Shown in pieces: positions 39,804 to 52,000 of a stretch of 64,000 nucleotides of DNA. Both the position numbers and the translations under genes were made by a program. This stretch comes from Symsagittifera roscoffensis (Eukaryota; Xenacoelomorpha; Acoela; Convolutidae). The stretch spans positions 20,151,613 to 20,215,612 of the forward strand of contig NC_087071.1 of the NCBI RefSeq assembly GCF_963678635.1, given 5' to 3'. Below the pieces are notes generated by a model. The model ran no database searches and had not been told where the DNA came from. It saw nothing but the letters and a program-made list of their open reading frames with translations. Position 1 is the first letter of the stretch. Each line of letters starts with the position of its first letter.

Positions 39804-41327
39804 TTTGAACTGACACAAAAAACGTGTAAACAAAAAATAACTAACTGAAAAATTTAACTTGATAGAGTACGTACAATTGTTATCGAGCTTTTGACAAAAC
39901 TTCTTCTACGATTGAAACAAACAGGAACTTTTTTAGTTCTTCCTTCAAATATTTTCAAATGTTAAGTTTTCAAAAAATCTTCCGCACGCTAAACCAAGTA
40001 AATTTTCAATTTAACTTCTAAAATTTATAAGGTAACTAATTTTTAACGATTTCTTGGTGATGCATTTGAGTCAATGCTATAAATTAAATTTCTAAAAAAA
40101 TCAAATTTTTGTGTTTTGGAATAACACTGAATTACTTTTTGAAAGTATGTTTTTGATTGCTTTCCTTGTACTTTCAGTTTTACGCAAACAAAATTTTCGA
40201 AACTTGTTTATTCTATTATGCAATATAACGTCATGTTGCAGGCTAATTTTGTTCTTAATTCATATATCAAAATGTCAGGTAAACTTACTATTGAACTGGA
40301 TTGTTTGTTGCAAATGATTAACTTTCAATTTCACCATTTAGTGGAAAATTCAAATCGAGGTTTATTTCATCCGAAGAAGAATGTTTTCTGGAGATATTTT
40401 GCATCCGACTAAAACGGATAAGCTTGGGGAAATTCATTGAAACCTTTCGAAATAATGAAACTAAAAGAAATCCAAAAATTTCAGATTCGCAAAGCACATT
40501 GATTGTCATAACTGGCGTCGAATCCACTTGGGATATTTTCAAGGCTCATTCGTTTCGAATCTGCTTTCTGAAAAAAACATTTGTCACGAAACTTGAACAA
40601 ACAATTTTATGTTTACCAAACAATGAACAAACTTGTGAACAAACAATTTTCTGAAGATAGAATTGGTTGTTATTTCAAATACTTTTATGTATGTCGACCA
40701 AAATAGTTTTTCGTGCTTTCTCAAAACATTATGAAAAAACGAAAGTTTTTTCGAAGGAAATTTTTCGAACAGAAAAAAAAGACCAAAAAAATGTTTTGAG
40801 GATGTTTCGAAAGGTTTTGACTAAAATTTTGCCGTTTTTTTTTTCAGCACTCGAACCTCATATTTAATACTCAGAAAACTGTTTTGCTTTTGAGAAAATT
40901 TTTACTTGATTGGTCTGAACTGAATGGTGTACATGTAAATAAGGGTCACGCGTCGGCCTGCCAGTGGCTTAAATGTTTCAAAATTCCGGTTGAAAAAAAA
41001 CTGTTGATATGTTACAATTTCATACATTTAATAGTTAGTTAGTATGAAAATAAACTTCCTCGTGTTGTTAAAGAGGGATTATTTTCTTATTTTCAACGAA
41101 AAAAAAACAGAAAGAGATTGAAAAATGAAAACACCAAGAAGCTGGCTTTAGATATGAAGCTTTTTTTTGATGAAACGTCATAAAAAAGACAGCTCTAGTA
41201 ATTTTGTAGATTTTTTTTAGCAATCTTTGCCCTTTAATTCAAATATGAAAATAATCAATAAGCTACTAAATTGTTATCAAATTGATAGCGCAATCTCTAA
41301 ATTTAGCTGTTTTGTGGGTCTTCCAAT
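39804..41327 (+). other. Upstream region of Rab copy A
   Basis: The first 500 bp (39804-40320) are homologous to 57603-58200 next to pseudo-exon C (shared GAGTCAATGC, TTTTACGCAAA and GCAATATAACGTC blocks) and would contain the promoter of copy A. The rest is AT-rich without recognised features; it ends at the CAAT target site of the LTR element. Confidence 0.55.
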
Positions 41328-41737
41328 TGAGTTAGGACCGAGTTGGTTAACTCATAGAGTAATTTCGGATAGGGTACACCGTCTGCTCGTCACGCTATCT
41401 TATTTTCGGCCGGATAGATTCGTGCAACTTCTTAGTCTAATACCGATCCTAATCTTACTCTTATACTATCTAGTCTCAGGTTGTTTAACTAGTCTCTGCT
41501 AGGCTCAATAGATCTAGGGTATACTGGTTTATTGCGGCTGCTGAAGTGCTCGGGAGAGTCCAACTAATTTCTAAGTTAAATTCAAATCTCTCTGGTGCTG
41601 AAATTACAAGTAACTTCAGCACTTACACATAAGTGGGTTGTTAGTTAGATGGATCATGATTGGTTAATATTAAATACTTTACATTGGTAAAATATCTAAA
41701 TTATCCAATCATAAAATGTAGTTTAGATCAGGTTCCA
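41328..41737 (-). repeat. 3' LTR of element 2 (410 bp)
   Basis: The partner of 54666-55075, preceded by CAAT (41324-41327). Inside, next to it, is CCCATCCGGGTTTT (+ strand), so the sequence entering the LTR on the element strand is ...CCCGGATGGG, only a weak polypurine tract. Confidence 0.97.
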
Positions 41738-43344
41738 CCCATCCGGGTTTTACAGAGTTTTTTAGAATAGTTCTTCTGCAATTCGAAGGATGGATGATGG
41801 ACGTTGGTGTTTGGCGAACATCATTTTCTTCCGTTTCTTCTTTGTTAAAGAAGTTCCAGGAAGCTGGAGTTATAAGACGTTGTGTCTTCTAGTGACAACG
41901 ACTAAGCCTTCGCAACAAACTCAAATCTGATTTCAGAATGGTTGGCTATGTCAGGTTTTTCTGTTCTGCGTGGAGAACTTCTTTTGTGTCTGATCTAGTT
42001 TGGGAATGGCGTGGAGATTGTGCGTGGAGGGGATGCCTGGTTACTCGGATCTGTACGTATACTTGAACATCGAGGTGGTCATTGGTCTAGTTCAATGAAG
42101 TCCTTTTCTGCGAAGTCAAGTCGTACTCTAAATCCTTTGAGTTGTGATTGTGAGTGGCATATTGATTGTGGTTGGCTATTCTCTCTCGAGTGTAGTGGGG
42201 TCGTTTTGTCTTTAGATGTTCGTCCTTGGTGTTGTATTTTGATCTATGTATTGCATAATGTAATTTACATTTTATAAAACATTTATTAGTTTAATATTTT
42301 TTAATTATGATTTTAGTTAGTTGTTTTCACAAAAGCTTTTTGTTTTAGTTCGGTTATTTTGAAGAGTTACTCACACTTGAGTAGCTCTTATTAAAAATAG
42401 AGGTGTGGTCACAAAGCGTGGATGTAGCGCGGTGGGTTAGGCCGGCTATAGAGCATGCTCAGGACGTCCTTCCTGGTGGGTTAGGCCAGGAGTGGGAGTA
42501 TGATTTCATGCGGTTTTTATGAGGGGTCCTGTTATGTGACAACGTTTTATGTTGGGTTTGTTGTGGTTTTTCTTATGTCTTGTTGGTTATGTCCTTTTTC
42601 CAAAAAGCAAATTGTTCGTGGTATGGGTTTGTCTTTCGACTTTTTTGTGTTTTATTATTTCTTTCTTAGACTTTATAATAGTCTTCAAAAGAATAAATTA
42701 TCCAGTTTTAAACTGGGTTAATCCGGTTTGGGTACCGTTGGTTTCCTTTTCTTAGTCATGCTGTTATTCTATGATTTGTGGTATTTAGTAAGCTGCGTTG
42801 GTTAGTTTTGTTTAGTATATGATTCCTTTCCAACCGGGTTAAAGGAAGGTTTGAAACATGTTATTATATGTTAGAGTTGTTGAGTGTGAAAACTTGAAAC
42901 TGAAATTCATTATTTTAAACAATTCTTCGTGGGCGAGCTGTGCGAGTGTGGATAGAATTTCTGTGCGAATGAATGAAAATATCAAAAGGTTAGTACTGCA
43001 ATTGCATTTTATTAATTTACTGCATAGAATTTGGAAATTTACTGCTAGTTATGGGGGAATTTTAAGTTACAAATTTTCATTATAATTAGATTTACTGCTT
43101 GTGGGGAAAATTTTAGAAATGAATTTACTGCATTGGTATTAAATTTATAAATTTATAAGTGTAAGAGATTAATAGAATTTTTGAAATCTGTTTGATGAAA
43201 TTTGCGATTTTTATTTGTCTTTTGTGGTTTTTGTAGGTGATTGTCGGATGAAGGCTAAAAATCTAAAAAAAACATGGATAAAGTATGGTGAGTTTTTTAA
43301 TATTTCAATTAGTTAGTTATATTCATTTAATTCATACTTACCTG
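41738..43344 (-). other. Element 2: 1.6 kb between last open frame and 3' LTR
   Basis: Contains a GC-richer part at 42000-42240 with an open frame on the element strand of about 50 codons (HYTRERIANHNQYATH), and two copies of GGTGGGTTAGGCC (42431 and 42474, + strand). No recognised domain. It is unusually long for a region that normally holds only a polypurine tract. Confidence 0.5.
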
Positions 43345-43653
43345 TTAGTCGTCGGGGAAAAAACCGTGGGGGAAGATGTCGTGAATTAGTTCTGAAGTTG
43401 TTAGTAGTTTAGCTAAGATGCGGATGATATTTTTAGTCTGAAGCAGTGGCCAAAGCAATTGAAGTGCCTTAATAGTGGTTAGTTCTTCAGTGCCAACTGC
43501 AAACTCATAAGGTGTGTTTTGGATTAGATTATATAATTTGTGATTGAATTTAGTGTTGTGAATGAATTCTAAAATTGGGATTTCTATAGGTTGTACAAAC
43601 TCGTGCGGGATAAGGAAGGGTCGGGATTCTTCGGCGTTGAAGGTGGTGTTTGG
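43345..43653 (-). CDS. Element 2 open frame of ~102 codons without ATG
   Basis: An open frame begins after TAA (43656-43654) and ends at TAA (43347-43345). The composition is like that of the element's proteins (F, I, N, T, P-rich), with segments such as PFLIPHEFVQPIEIPILEF and TTIKALQLLWPLLQ. About 40 codons upstream of the TAA, in the same frame, are also open. A perfect donor-like CAG|GTAAGT on this strand follows the final stop by three bases. Probably the 3' part of an interrupted or spliced accessory gene; function unknown. Confidence 0.4.
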   Translation of the reverse strand, partial: PNTTFNAEESRPFLIPHEFVQPIEIPILEFIHNTKFNHKLYNLIQNTPYEFAVGTEELTTIKALQLLWPLLQTKNIIRILAKLLTTSELIHDIFPHGFFPDD

Positions 43654-43732
43654 TTATCTTGGGATGATGTCGGTGAAGACTGACTTTGTGACTGTTGGGT
43701 AGCAATTTTTGATAGTTTTTTGAATTATTACT

Positions 43733-43921
43733 TTAGTGAGAAATTTTGTGTTTATTATAATATTCTTCCAAAAAAAGAATTAGAAGGATTGTTGCTAGGG
43801 CAAATGTGAGGATTGCTTTCTTTATACATTTACATATTGTCAAAATGAGGGATGATAAGAATGCTATGAAAATTACAAACAATAAAAAAATATCGGTTCT
43901 ACTGAAAATTGTTCGTATCAT
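43733..43921 (-). CDS. Element 2 ORF of 62 aa with membrane segments
   Basis: Starts at the ATG overlapping the previous stop. A long hydrophobic helix (FLLFVIFIAFLSSLILTIC) is followed by a lysine-containing turn and a second hydrophobic stretch (ILTFALATILLILFL). This looks like a hairpin of two transmembrane segments. No homologue recognised. It may be the membrane anchor of a broken env-like protein or an independent small membrane protein. Confidence 0.45.
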   Translation of the reverse strand: MIRTIFSRTDIFLLFVIFIAFLSSLILTICKCIKKAILTFALATILLILFLEEYYNKHKISH

Positions 43922-44148
43922 TTAGACAAGTTATATGACTCGTACCTGTGGATGTAATCAAGGGTTTTGGAAAGTTGGAGGAATAGTTCGAGTATAGTGT
44001 AGAAAATTAAAAAAATGTTACAAAAAATATTTAGGATTATTAGAAAAGATTCAAGTATATCAAAAAGAAATATTATAAAGGTTTCAAGTATTGTAAAAAA
44101 ATGTTTAAGATTTATGAGTATTTGAGTAACTGATTGAGAGAAGAGCAT
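43918..44148 (-). CDS. Element 2 ORF of 76 aa, hydrophobic heptad-like
   Basis: ATG at 44148; its TGA (43920-43918) overlaps the ATG of the next ORF as ATGA. The protein is rich in L, I and F with a repeating LE.F/ILE.F pattern (FTILETFIIFLFDILESFLI), suggesting a helical, possibly membrane-associated or coiled-coil segment. Position after integrase is where some Ty3/gypsy elements and errantiviruses carry an env-like gene, but no fusion peptide or cysteine pattern proves that here. Confidence 0.45.
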   Translation of the reverse strand: MLFSQSVTQILINLKHFFTILETFIIFLFDILESFLIILNIFCNIFLIFYTILELFLQLSKTLDYIHRYESYNLSK

Positions 44149-44745
44149 TTAAGAAATGATCTCTTGGTCGAATATTTTTTGCTGTTTGAGGCGATTTTCT
44201 AGTGTGGTCGGATTATTTATTAGTTTTTTGACAAGTGGGTTGAGTTCTGTAAAAAATTGTTGGGGGCAATTTTCATGGTGACTGGGAGGTCGTCTTTTTC
44301 TTTATTTTTGTTTGTCAAATGATCCGGGGTATGGTGAGATTTTTATACTTTAGGCTAATTAAAATGTTCATTTTGTTACTTTAGGCTAAGTTAACAAATT
44401 TGCTTTGGGGGTATTCGTGGTCTGAGTTGGGGAAATATTGTTGATCTTTGGGTTATTAGATAAGGGAGGGGTACGGTATTATGGTGATATTTATTTTAGT
44501 TGTCAAGTTGGAGTGGTTTGCTTATTTTTGACCTGGAGGTCGTAAAGTTATAGTTATAGATGTGCCTGGAGTTCTATATGATTCGTCTAATTGGTCTTAG
44601 TTTGAGTTAGAGAAAGTGACGGATTGGATGAATCCTATTGGTCTATTTTGAACTAGAATTATTACGTACTTGTCAGCATGTTATTTTGAAAAATGTAAAT
44701 GAAAAATGTTTCGGAGGTTTCAAGATTGTGAAGCAAATGTTAAAA
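44149..44745 (-). other. Element 2: post-Pol region
   Basis: Short open segments only. The last about 47 codons before 44149 are open in the same frame as the following ORF (starting near a short arginine/lysine cluster) and end in TAA directly followed by the ATG at 44148. Could be the decayed N-terminal part of a third gene. Confidence 0.4.
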
Positions 44746-46035
44746 TTACTTTTGAAATTCCACTTTCTTTAAAATTTTAGATTGGGGGATGAATATTTTA
44801 TAGTTTTTACGTGGTTGATTTCGGAGTCTTGTTGTTTTTCTATTTTCTGATTTGTCGATTTGTTCTTGGGGTATTATTTGTTCGGTCATTTTTCTATTTT
44901 TTCTTTGTTTTGGAGATTCTTTATGGTTTTGTGTATTGATTTTGGTGGCGATTGGTTTTGTGTTTTGATTTTCGGTGGGGTTATCATTTTGTTCTGTGTT
45001 TTTCAGATGTGATTCATTTTGAATGATTTTTAATCCTGTGAAAGAATATAATTGAGTTAATTCGCGGAGTGCGTATTCTTTTGGGTAATAAGGTAATAGG
45101 TTGTTTCGATGTTGAACGATTTCTTTTTTGTTTGAGTCGGTAATTTTGTATGTGACATCAGTGGGTTTTGCAATTATTTGGTATGGTCCTTTTCGAAGGG
45201 GTTGTAATTTTTTAGAAATTCCTTTTTGAGTATTAAAATTAGGTATTAAAACAAATGTTCCAATTTTTAATTCGGAGGCTGGTGTAAAACGTGAATTGAT
45301 TTGTTCATTAATGTTTTGTCTTTGTAATAACTTTTTTGTTATTTTTTGATAAATTTCATTGTGTTTTTTATCTCTATTTAGAATCCATTTGGTGTGTGTA
45401 CCGGAGGCTAGTTTAAGAATTTGTGGGTGATGAAAATGATCTTCATCGTGTGTATGTAAAGGTAGGTTATAACAAATTGAGTCTTTATTTGGTTGACAAT
45501 AACCTTGTGCGTTTTTATGAGAATTTGCTGTAAACATTATTGGTTTGCGTGGCTTTTGGTTAAAAACCATTTCGTATGGTGACATTCCTAAAGTTGTCGT
45601 AATTTGTGAATTATATGCTAAGGGAAATAATTTTACATCTGCTGACCATTCGGTATATTTTGTATCATTTCCGTTGATGATACATCTAAGATATTCTTGT
45701 AATGAACGGTTCATACCTTCGACTAAGCCGTTTGTCCAAGGTGCATGAGATGTACGTGGTTTGTGTTTAATGTTATATAAATGACATAGTGTGATAATTT
45801 CATTATTTATGAATTCTGTACCGTTGTCTGTAACTAAAATTTCTGGTAGTCCGAATTTTGCTATCCAGTGTTCATAGAGTGTTGTGTAAGCGTAATAAGC
45901 GTTACAATGTGGTACTGGGTTAATTGCTACATAATGTGTAAATGCGTCAACAATTACCATAATGTAGGAGTTTCCTTCGGATGAGGGTGAAATTGGTCCT
46001 TTGGTATCAAATGAGATACGATGGTTAAAGTACAA
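44746..46035 (-). CDS. Element 2 integrase core, same frame as Pol after one TAA
   Basis: The frame continues directly after the TAA at 46086-46084, in the same phase; there is no ATG near its start. The first strand of the core is SFDTKGPI (D near residue 9 of this segment), then VTDNGTEF (D near 67) and GLVEGMN (E near 103), with the usual ~35-residue D-to-E spacing. It ends with a polar tail (ENRKTTRLRNQPRKNYK). So the polyprotein is divided between the zinc finger and the catalytic core by one stop codon. This is either a recent point mutation or a site of translational readthrough. Confidence 0.9.
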   Translation of the reverse strand: MYFNHRISFDTKGPISPSSEGNSYIMVIVDAFTHYVAINPVPHCNAYYAYTTLYEHWIAKFGLPEILVTDNGTEFINNEIITLCHLYNIKHKPRTSHAPWTNGLVEGMNRSLQEYLRCIINGNDTKYTEWSADVKLFPLAYNSQITTTLGMSPYEMVFNQKPRKPIMFTANSHKNAQGYCQPNKDSICYNLPLHTHDEDHFHHPQILKLASGTHTKWILNRDKKHNEIYQKITKKLLQRQNINEQINSRFTPASELKIGTFVLIPNFNTQKGISKKLQPLRKGPYQIIAKPTDVTYKITDSNKKEIVQHRNNLLPYYPKEYALRELTQLYSFTGLKIIQNESHLKNTEQNDNPTENQNTKPIATKINTQNHKESPKQRKNRKMTEQIIPQEQIDKSENRKTTRLRNQPRKNYKIFIPQSKILKKVEFQK

Positions 46036-46083
46036 GCTTTGTCCTTTAAAATCTTGTTTTTGTTCTATTTGTTTTTGATTTGG

Positions 46084-49000
46084 TTAAGGTTTATTTAGTT
46101 GACATACTATACAGTCATTGCATAGTACTTTTATCCAAATTGGTGCATTTGGGAAGTAAAAATTTTGTATAAAATTTGAATATGTTTTTTCTGATCCAGA
46201 GTGTCCTTTAATATTTTGTGTATGTGAAATATTAAAAGCTATAAGAATCATACTTAAAGGGAGACATGGAACTGTAGATTTATTCAGGTTATACTCTAAA
46301 AGGTCTGTATTTTCGTTAATTGTTGTGTTGTTAAATTTGCGAAAGTATCGGAGGAGTGTTTTGTTTCCTAGAATGGTTGAATCTGCTTTGATAGGTTTAG
46401 TTTTATATTTGTGCCATGATTTCAGTTGTCGAATTACTGGGTCAAGGTTTTGATATTGTTTCAGTGTTGAAATTGTAATTATTTCTGTTGGGGGGAGAAA
46501 AATGTTTTCGATTTCTAATTTAGATAAGGGTATTGTATCAAGTGGGTCGTGAAGGTCAAAAACTTGATTTATTGTGTATTTTGAATCATTTGTTTGTGGT
46601 CCTGATAAATTTATTTTATCAGTTAAATCTTCTTTTTCAATTAGTGGAAAATGGTCTTTCTTAGGCGGGTGTTGTTTTGTTCGTTTTTGTTGGGTGTTAT
46701 TTTTTATCCATTGAGAATATGGGATTGGTTTGAAAGTTGATGTTCCAAGTAGATCAACTTCATAATGATTATTTTGACAATCTAAATAAAGTGGGAAATG
46801 TTGTAAATTATTTATTTGTGATTGTTCAATATCAGTTTTTACTGCATATTTGCATTCCAATCGGGGTGATGTTTCGTTTTCTGCAAGGTAGAATTTTATG
46901 TTTTTGGGTATTTCAACTGTTGTTTTTCGTGTAAGTAATTCAGGTGGTGTATTTCGACTTAAGGTGTCTGGTAATGCAAGATTTTTTCCTGCAGTCCAAA
47001 CTATATGTAAGTTTGGAAATTTCATTAGAATTAGTTGAAATCTGTAAACTCGGTGGTTTGGGTTAGATTTTTGTGTAAAGAGAAAGATGATTGGTTTATG
47101 GTCTGTGAATAGAACTGTTGGATGTTTTGATCCAAGTATCAGAAATTCATATTCTGTCAGTGTATATATTATGGCTGTACATTCTCTCATTAGAGTTGAG
47201 AGTCGTAGCTCTGCTTGAGTGAATAATCGAGAATTTGCTGATATGAGGTTCATTTTATTTGTACCACTATGTGATTGTAATAGTGCTGCACCGATGCCAA
47301 AGTTCGAAGCATCGCACATTGCATAAAATGGTTGATTTGAATCTGGAATTGTGTTTGAAATTTGTTCAGTTAAAAGTTTCTTTATTTCTTCAAATCGTGT
47401 TTGATGTTCTGTGTTCCATTCAAAATTATTTTGTTGTCTAAGGATGTTATAAAATGGTCGTAGATATAATTGCATTTTATAAACATATTTACTTAAAAAG
47501 TTTAACATTCCAAGAAATTCTTGGATTTTCTTTTTATTTGTTGGTGGTTGAAGTTTTTGAATAGCGTCAATGCGTGATTTCAATGGAGTGATTGTTTTTC
47601 TTTCTATATTATGTCCTAAGAATTTAACTCTTGTCAAAAAGAAGTGTGATTTATCGGGGGCGGCCTTCAGATTTTCGTTCTGAAGTATTTGGTGATATTT
47701 TTCTAAAACATTGAACATCTCGTCTTTTGTTTGTGATTGCATAAAAACATCGTCTAAATAGGTGATTGCGTTTTTCTTGAGTATTAGTGGTCTAAAAATT
47801 TTGCTCATAAAAGCTGAAAATGCTGCTGGTCCTATGGATATTCCATAGAATAAGCGGTTGAATTCATATTGTTGGTTTCCGATAACAAATTGTGTTAAAC
47901 GTCGTGATTGTTCATCTAGTGGCATTTGATTGTATGCACTATTCATATCGGCGGTTGTAAAGTATTTGCCGTTTATTTTTGTTAAAATAACTTGTATTGG
48001 TTCAATGGGCCAATTACATTTTGATTCATCTATAAGTGAATTGAGGTATCTAGCATCGAGAACGATTTTTAATGATTCTCCTTTAGCTAGAATGATAACG
48101 GGGTTGATAAATGTGTTCCCTTTTGGTTGTTCTTCTTTATTAACTGGTGATATAATGTTGTATTGTTCTAAAATATCGAGTAATCTGTTCACTTTATCAT
48201 GTAAGTGAATTGGTACTTTACTTGCTCTCTGTTTTTTGAAAACTGCGTCTGGTTTTAACGGGAGATGTAGTGATGAACTGATTTTGCCAACATCAAATTT
48301 TGATGTTGCATAAACTGATGAATATTTAATTAGCTGTTTGGCTAACTTTTCGAATTCGTCTTGTGTTATTTGTGAATGTTGGAAATTAAACATTGTTAAA
48401 AATTTTTGTTGGTCCTCTGTGTAGTTACTTATGTTGAATGTAGGTTTGAAATATGGAGTTTTTGTGAAATAATCCGTATTTCTGTTTTCGTTACTTATTA
48501 TATTATTTATAGATAATTCTTCATTAAGAATTGTAGATTGGCAAATATCTAGTAATTGGAGTATATTATTTACGCGATAGGCTTTTTCGTGTATTGGTGA
48601 TATTGTAGCGTTGGTTTCACAATATCCTAAAAGTCCTAAAGGTAATGTTACTTGGTAAGGTGTGTTGTTATAGACATGTAAGGAAATGATATCTGAATTC
48701 GAATTTTTCAAATATTTTATGGATGAGATTGTGATTTTGAAAAATTTGTGAATAGGTTTGAATTCAAATTCTGACATATAAAATTTTTGTTTGTTTTGTT
48801 CTTTATCATATTGGTGAACTTGTTTGATTGAAAAATTATAGATATTTCCTGATAGTGGTTTTAGGTGTTTTCTTTGTTGGTTAAATATCGGGTAGAATTT
48901 TGAAAAGAATGGTGGTTGTTTATTTAATCTTTGAAAAAATGTTAAGGATGTTTCTTTTGTTTTTGTATATTTATCTTTGATTAATATTTTACTATTTAGT

Positions 49001-52000
49001 ATGTTAATTGTTGGTATATACTTCGAAATAAATGGTATTCCAATGATATTATATTTAGTGTCAGTGATATGGAATATTTGTTTAAATGGCTTATTTAAAA
49101 TTTTGCTTTGTTCCATTGTTCTGGTGGGGAGGAGAAATAATTGGATTTTTCCGTAGTTTATCAATGTTGATCCTTGTGCTGTTGCTAACTTACTGGAGGT
49201 TTCAAGAGGTGTTAGCTTTGGGTGTAAAGTTTTTATTTCATTCCATGTGGGGATGTTTATTATGTTTGATTCTGCTCCTGAATCAATTAAAAAATCTATT
49301 TCAAGGTCTGGTGGTTGAAATTCTTTATTTCTTGGGCTTTCTAAGAGAAATGGTATTGTCCAAATTTTTTCTTTGGGTTGTTCTTTTTGTATATTTTGAT
49401 AAATGTGGTTTGTATTCAAGCATTTTGTTTTGGTATTTTTATTGGTTTGATTTGTAGTGTTAATCTCATTTGTTTCTTGTGTCGTTGGTGTGGAATTTAT
49501 GGGTGTAGTGTAATAATTTTGAAGAAATTCTGATTGATTTTCATATATGTGTGATGAAAAAGGTTGTTCATATATGACAGATTCATAGTCATTTTCGACT
49601 TTTATCATATTGATAGAAAGAGTGTTTTCAGTATCACTTTCTGAATCTGATGATGTACAGTTTATTTGATTGAGTTGTAACGTATCAGTTACTGTGTCAT
49701 CAATACCTGGAGGGTCTGATGTTGTTTCTGGGTTAGATTGTACTTGATTGATTTGTCTTTGATGTTTAGGTGTACTACTTCTGTGGCGATTATTAGAATT
49801 ATTATAGTTATTATTATTCCGGTGTGGTGATTGGGAATAATTTCTATAACGATTATTATAACTTGAGTGTCGATTTTGTGAATTATTTCGCGATCTGTTT
49901 TGGTAATTATTGTTTGGTCTGTTATAGTTCGATCTATTATATGAGTTATTCCTTGATTGATTGTTCGGGTAATTCTGGTTTCGGTTGTTTGAATAACTTC
50001 TATTTCGATTATAGGAGTAGTTTCTATTCCTATTGTATGATGAATTTCGTGATTGGTTGTTTGGATAGTAGTTATTTCTTGATTGGGAATTAGATCTAGA
50101 AACAAATCGTTGTGTATTTGAATTTGATCTGGAGTAGTTATTTCGACTATTTGGTCTATTGTAGTGATTTTGTGATGAATTATTCGTGTTTCTTCGTTCT
50201 GGTGATCTTCCTCTATAACTTGAGTTATATGGTGATTGATTTCTTGTATAATTTGTATTGTTCGGGAGTGGTTTTCCTGAACTGTTGTTGCTGTGGACTG
50301 TTTTGTTCGGTAGATTTTGATCTTTTTTCATGTATTGATAGAATGATTTATTTGGTTCTTTATATTTTTGAGGTTTATTTTGATTGTCTTGCTGTTTTTG
50401 TCTACATTCGGAAATACTATGTCCGTATCGTCGGCAATAATTACACCATTTTTTGAAAGATGGTTTGCCTTTAAAGTTTGGGTTCTTTTCGTAAATATTG
50501 AGTATTTCAGTGATTTTTTCAACGAGGTCTGTCTCTGATTCCTGTATATTATTAATATTAGTGGGAGTCGTTTCAATTCTGTTAACGTATTGTAATTTCA
50601 GATTTTCCGTTTCTTCTAGTTTCATCGTGATTTCTGCTTGTTCTAATTTGTCTACTAGTTTTCGAAAATCTAAATCGGGTTCTCGAATTGAAGAAGGATG
50701 GGATGCTCTCTTTTTTATTGCTATTTTCCTTAATTGTGGTGTTAAGGTCATCATTAAGATTTCTGTCATCTTTGTGTTTTTATAGTCATGTGTATTTAAT
50801 GAATATGCTTTTCGAACTAGTGTTTCGATTCGTACTGCTATTTGCTTGATGGTTTCGTTTGGTAATCTGCGAATTTCATTACATAAAACTCTTTGTTGTT
50901 GTTTGTTTCTTTCGGAGTCAAACATTTTTGAAAATTCCTGTGTAAACCTTTTCCAGTTTGATTTTATTTCTAGAGGTAGTACTGAAAACCATTTTTGGGC
51001 TGCGCCATCTAAGGTTGTTTGTATTAACGCTGTGCGTCGATGTATCCAATTTTGATGTAGTGGCGTATTAATTGGTTCAGGTCCAATATTTAAAATCAGG
51101 TTTGCTGTTACTGCATTTAAATAATCTTCTACAGAATATTCAGGGTCTGTTCCTGTGAAAACCATTAAAGGTTTGTTTGATGTTATTGATGATCCACCCA
51201 TAAGGTATGGATTCATTGTCATTTGTAATGATTCTGCTGCATTTGGCATTTGAGAAAAATTTGAAAGTTGGTTTCTTGTTATTTCATGTTGTTGGAGATA
51301 ATATGGGAGTGGTATTTCATTTTGCATTTGTGATGCTTGATACGAGTGTGCAGTCATTGGATTTTGTTGTTGAATTGGTTGAAAGGATTGTGTATTAATT
51401 AGATTTTGTTGTTGAATTGGTTGTTGATGTTGTGCATCTATTGGTTGTGGAGAAAAATTTCTATGATTTGTACGTGTTCTCTGTATTCCTTGTCTACGAT
51501 ATTCTTGAGTATTTGGTGCAAATATATCTGGTTGTAAGAAATCATCATCTGAGGATAAATAATCCATTTGATAAGATGTCTGTTTTTTATTTTTATTTTG
51601 TTGAAAAAATGGGTAATTTTCACTGTGATCCTGTGGAGGATTTGTTTGGAAATTTATTGAATTAGGTTGGGTCATTGGGTTATCCCAATTTCGAGATCTT
51701 GTATATTGGTTAAAATTTCTTTGTGGTTGATTATATGTTTTTGATGGATGTGTATAATTATAATTATGGTCTGTAAAGTTGTTTCTAGTGAATGTTTTGC
51801 GTGTTTTTGATGGTATTGTCATGGGTCTGTGTGTTTGGTAATCCATATGTGAATATTTAGGGGCAACCGAAGGTTTAACGGTTGATTTTAAGGTTACCTG
51901 TGTTTGTGAAGGATTTGTATTTCTTGGTGTTGTTAAATTTGGGCGTATTGGTGAAATACTTTGTTGTGTAGTTGTTGTGTGTACAATTTCTTCATTTATG

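Noticed and set aside
49689-50105. 138-aa - strand frame rich in I and T inside element 2 Gag
   Set aside because: It is an alternate-frame reading of the repetitive asparagine/arginine tract of Gag; the I/T composition follows from the codon repeats.
49086-50456. Long + strand frames opposite element 2 Gag-Pol
   Set aside because: They are antisense shadows of the N/R/S/Y-rich Gag tract and protease region on the - strand.
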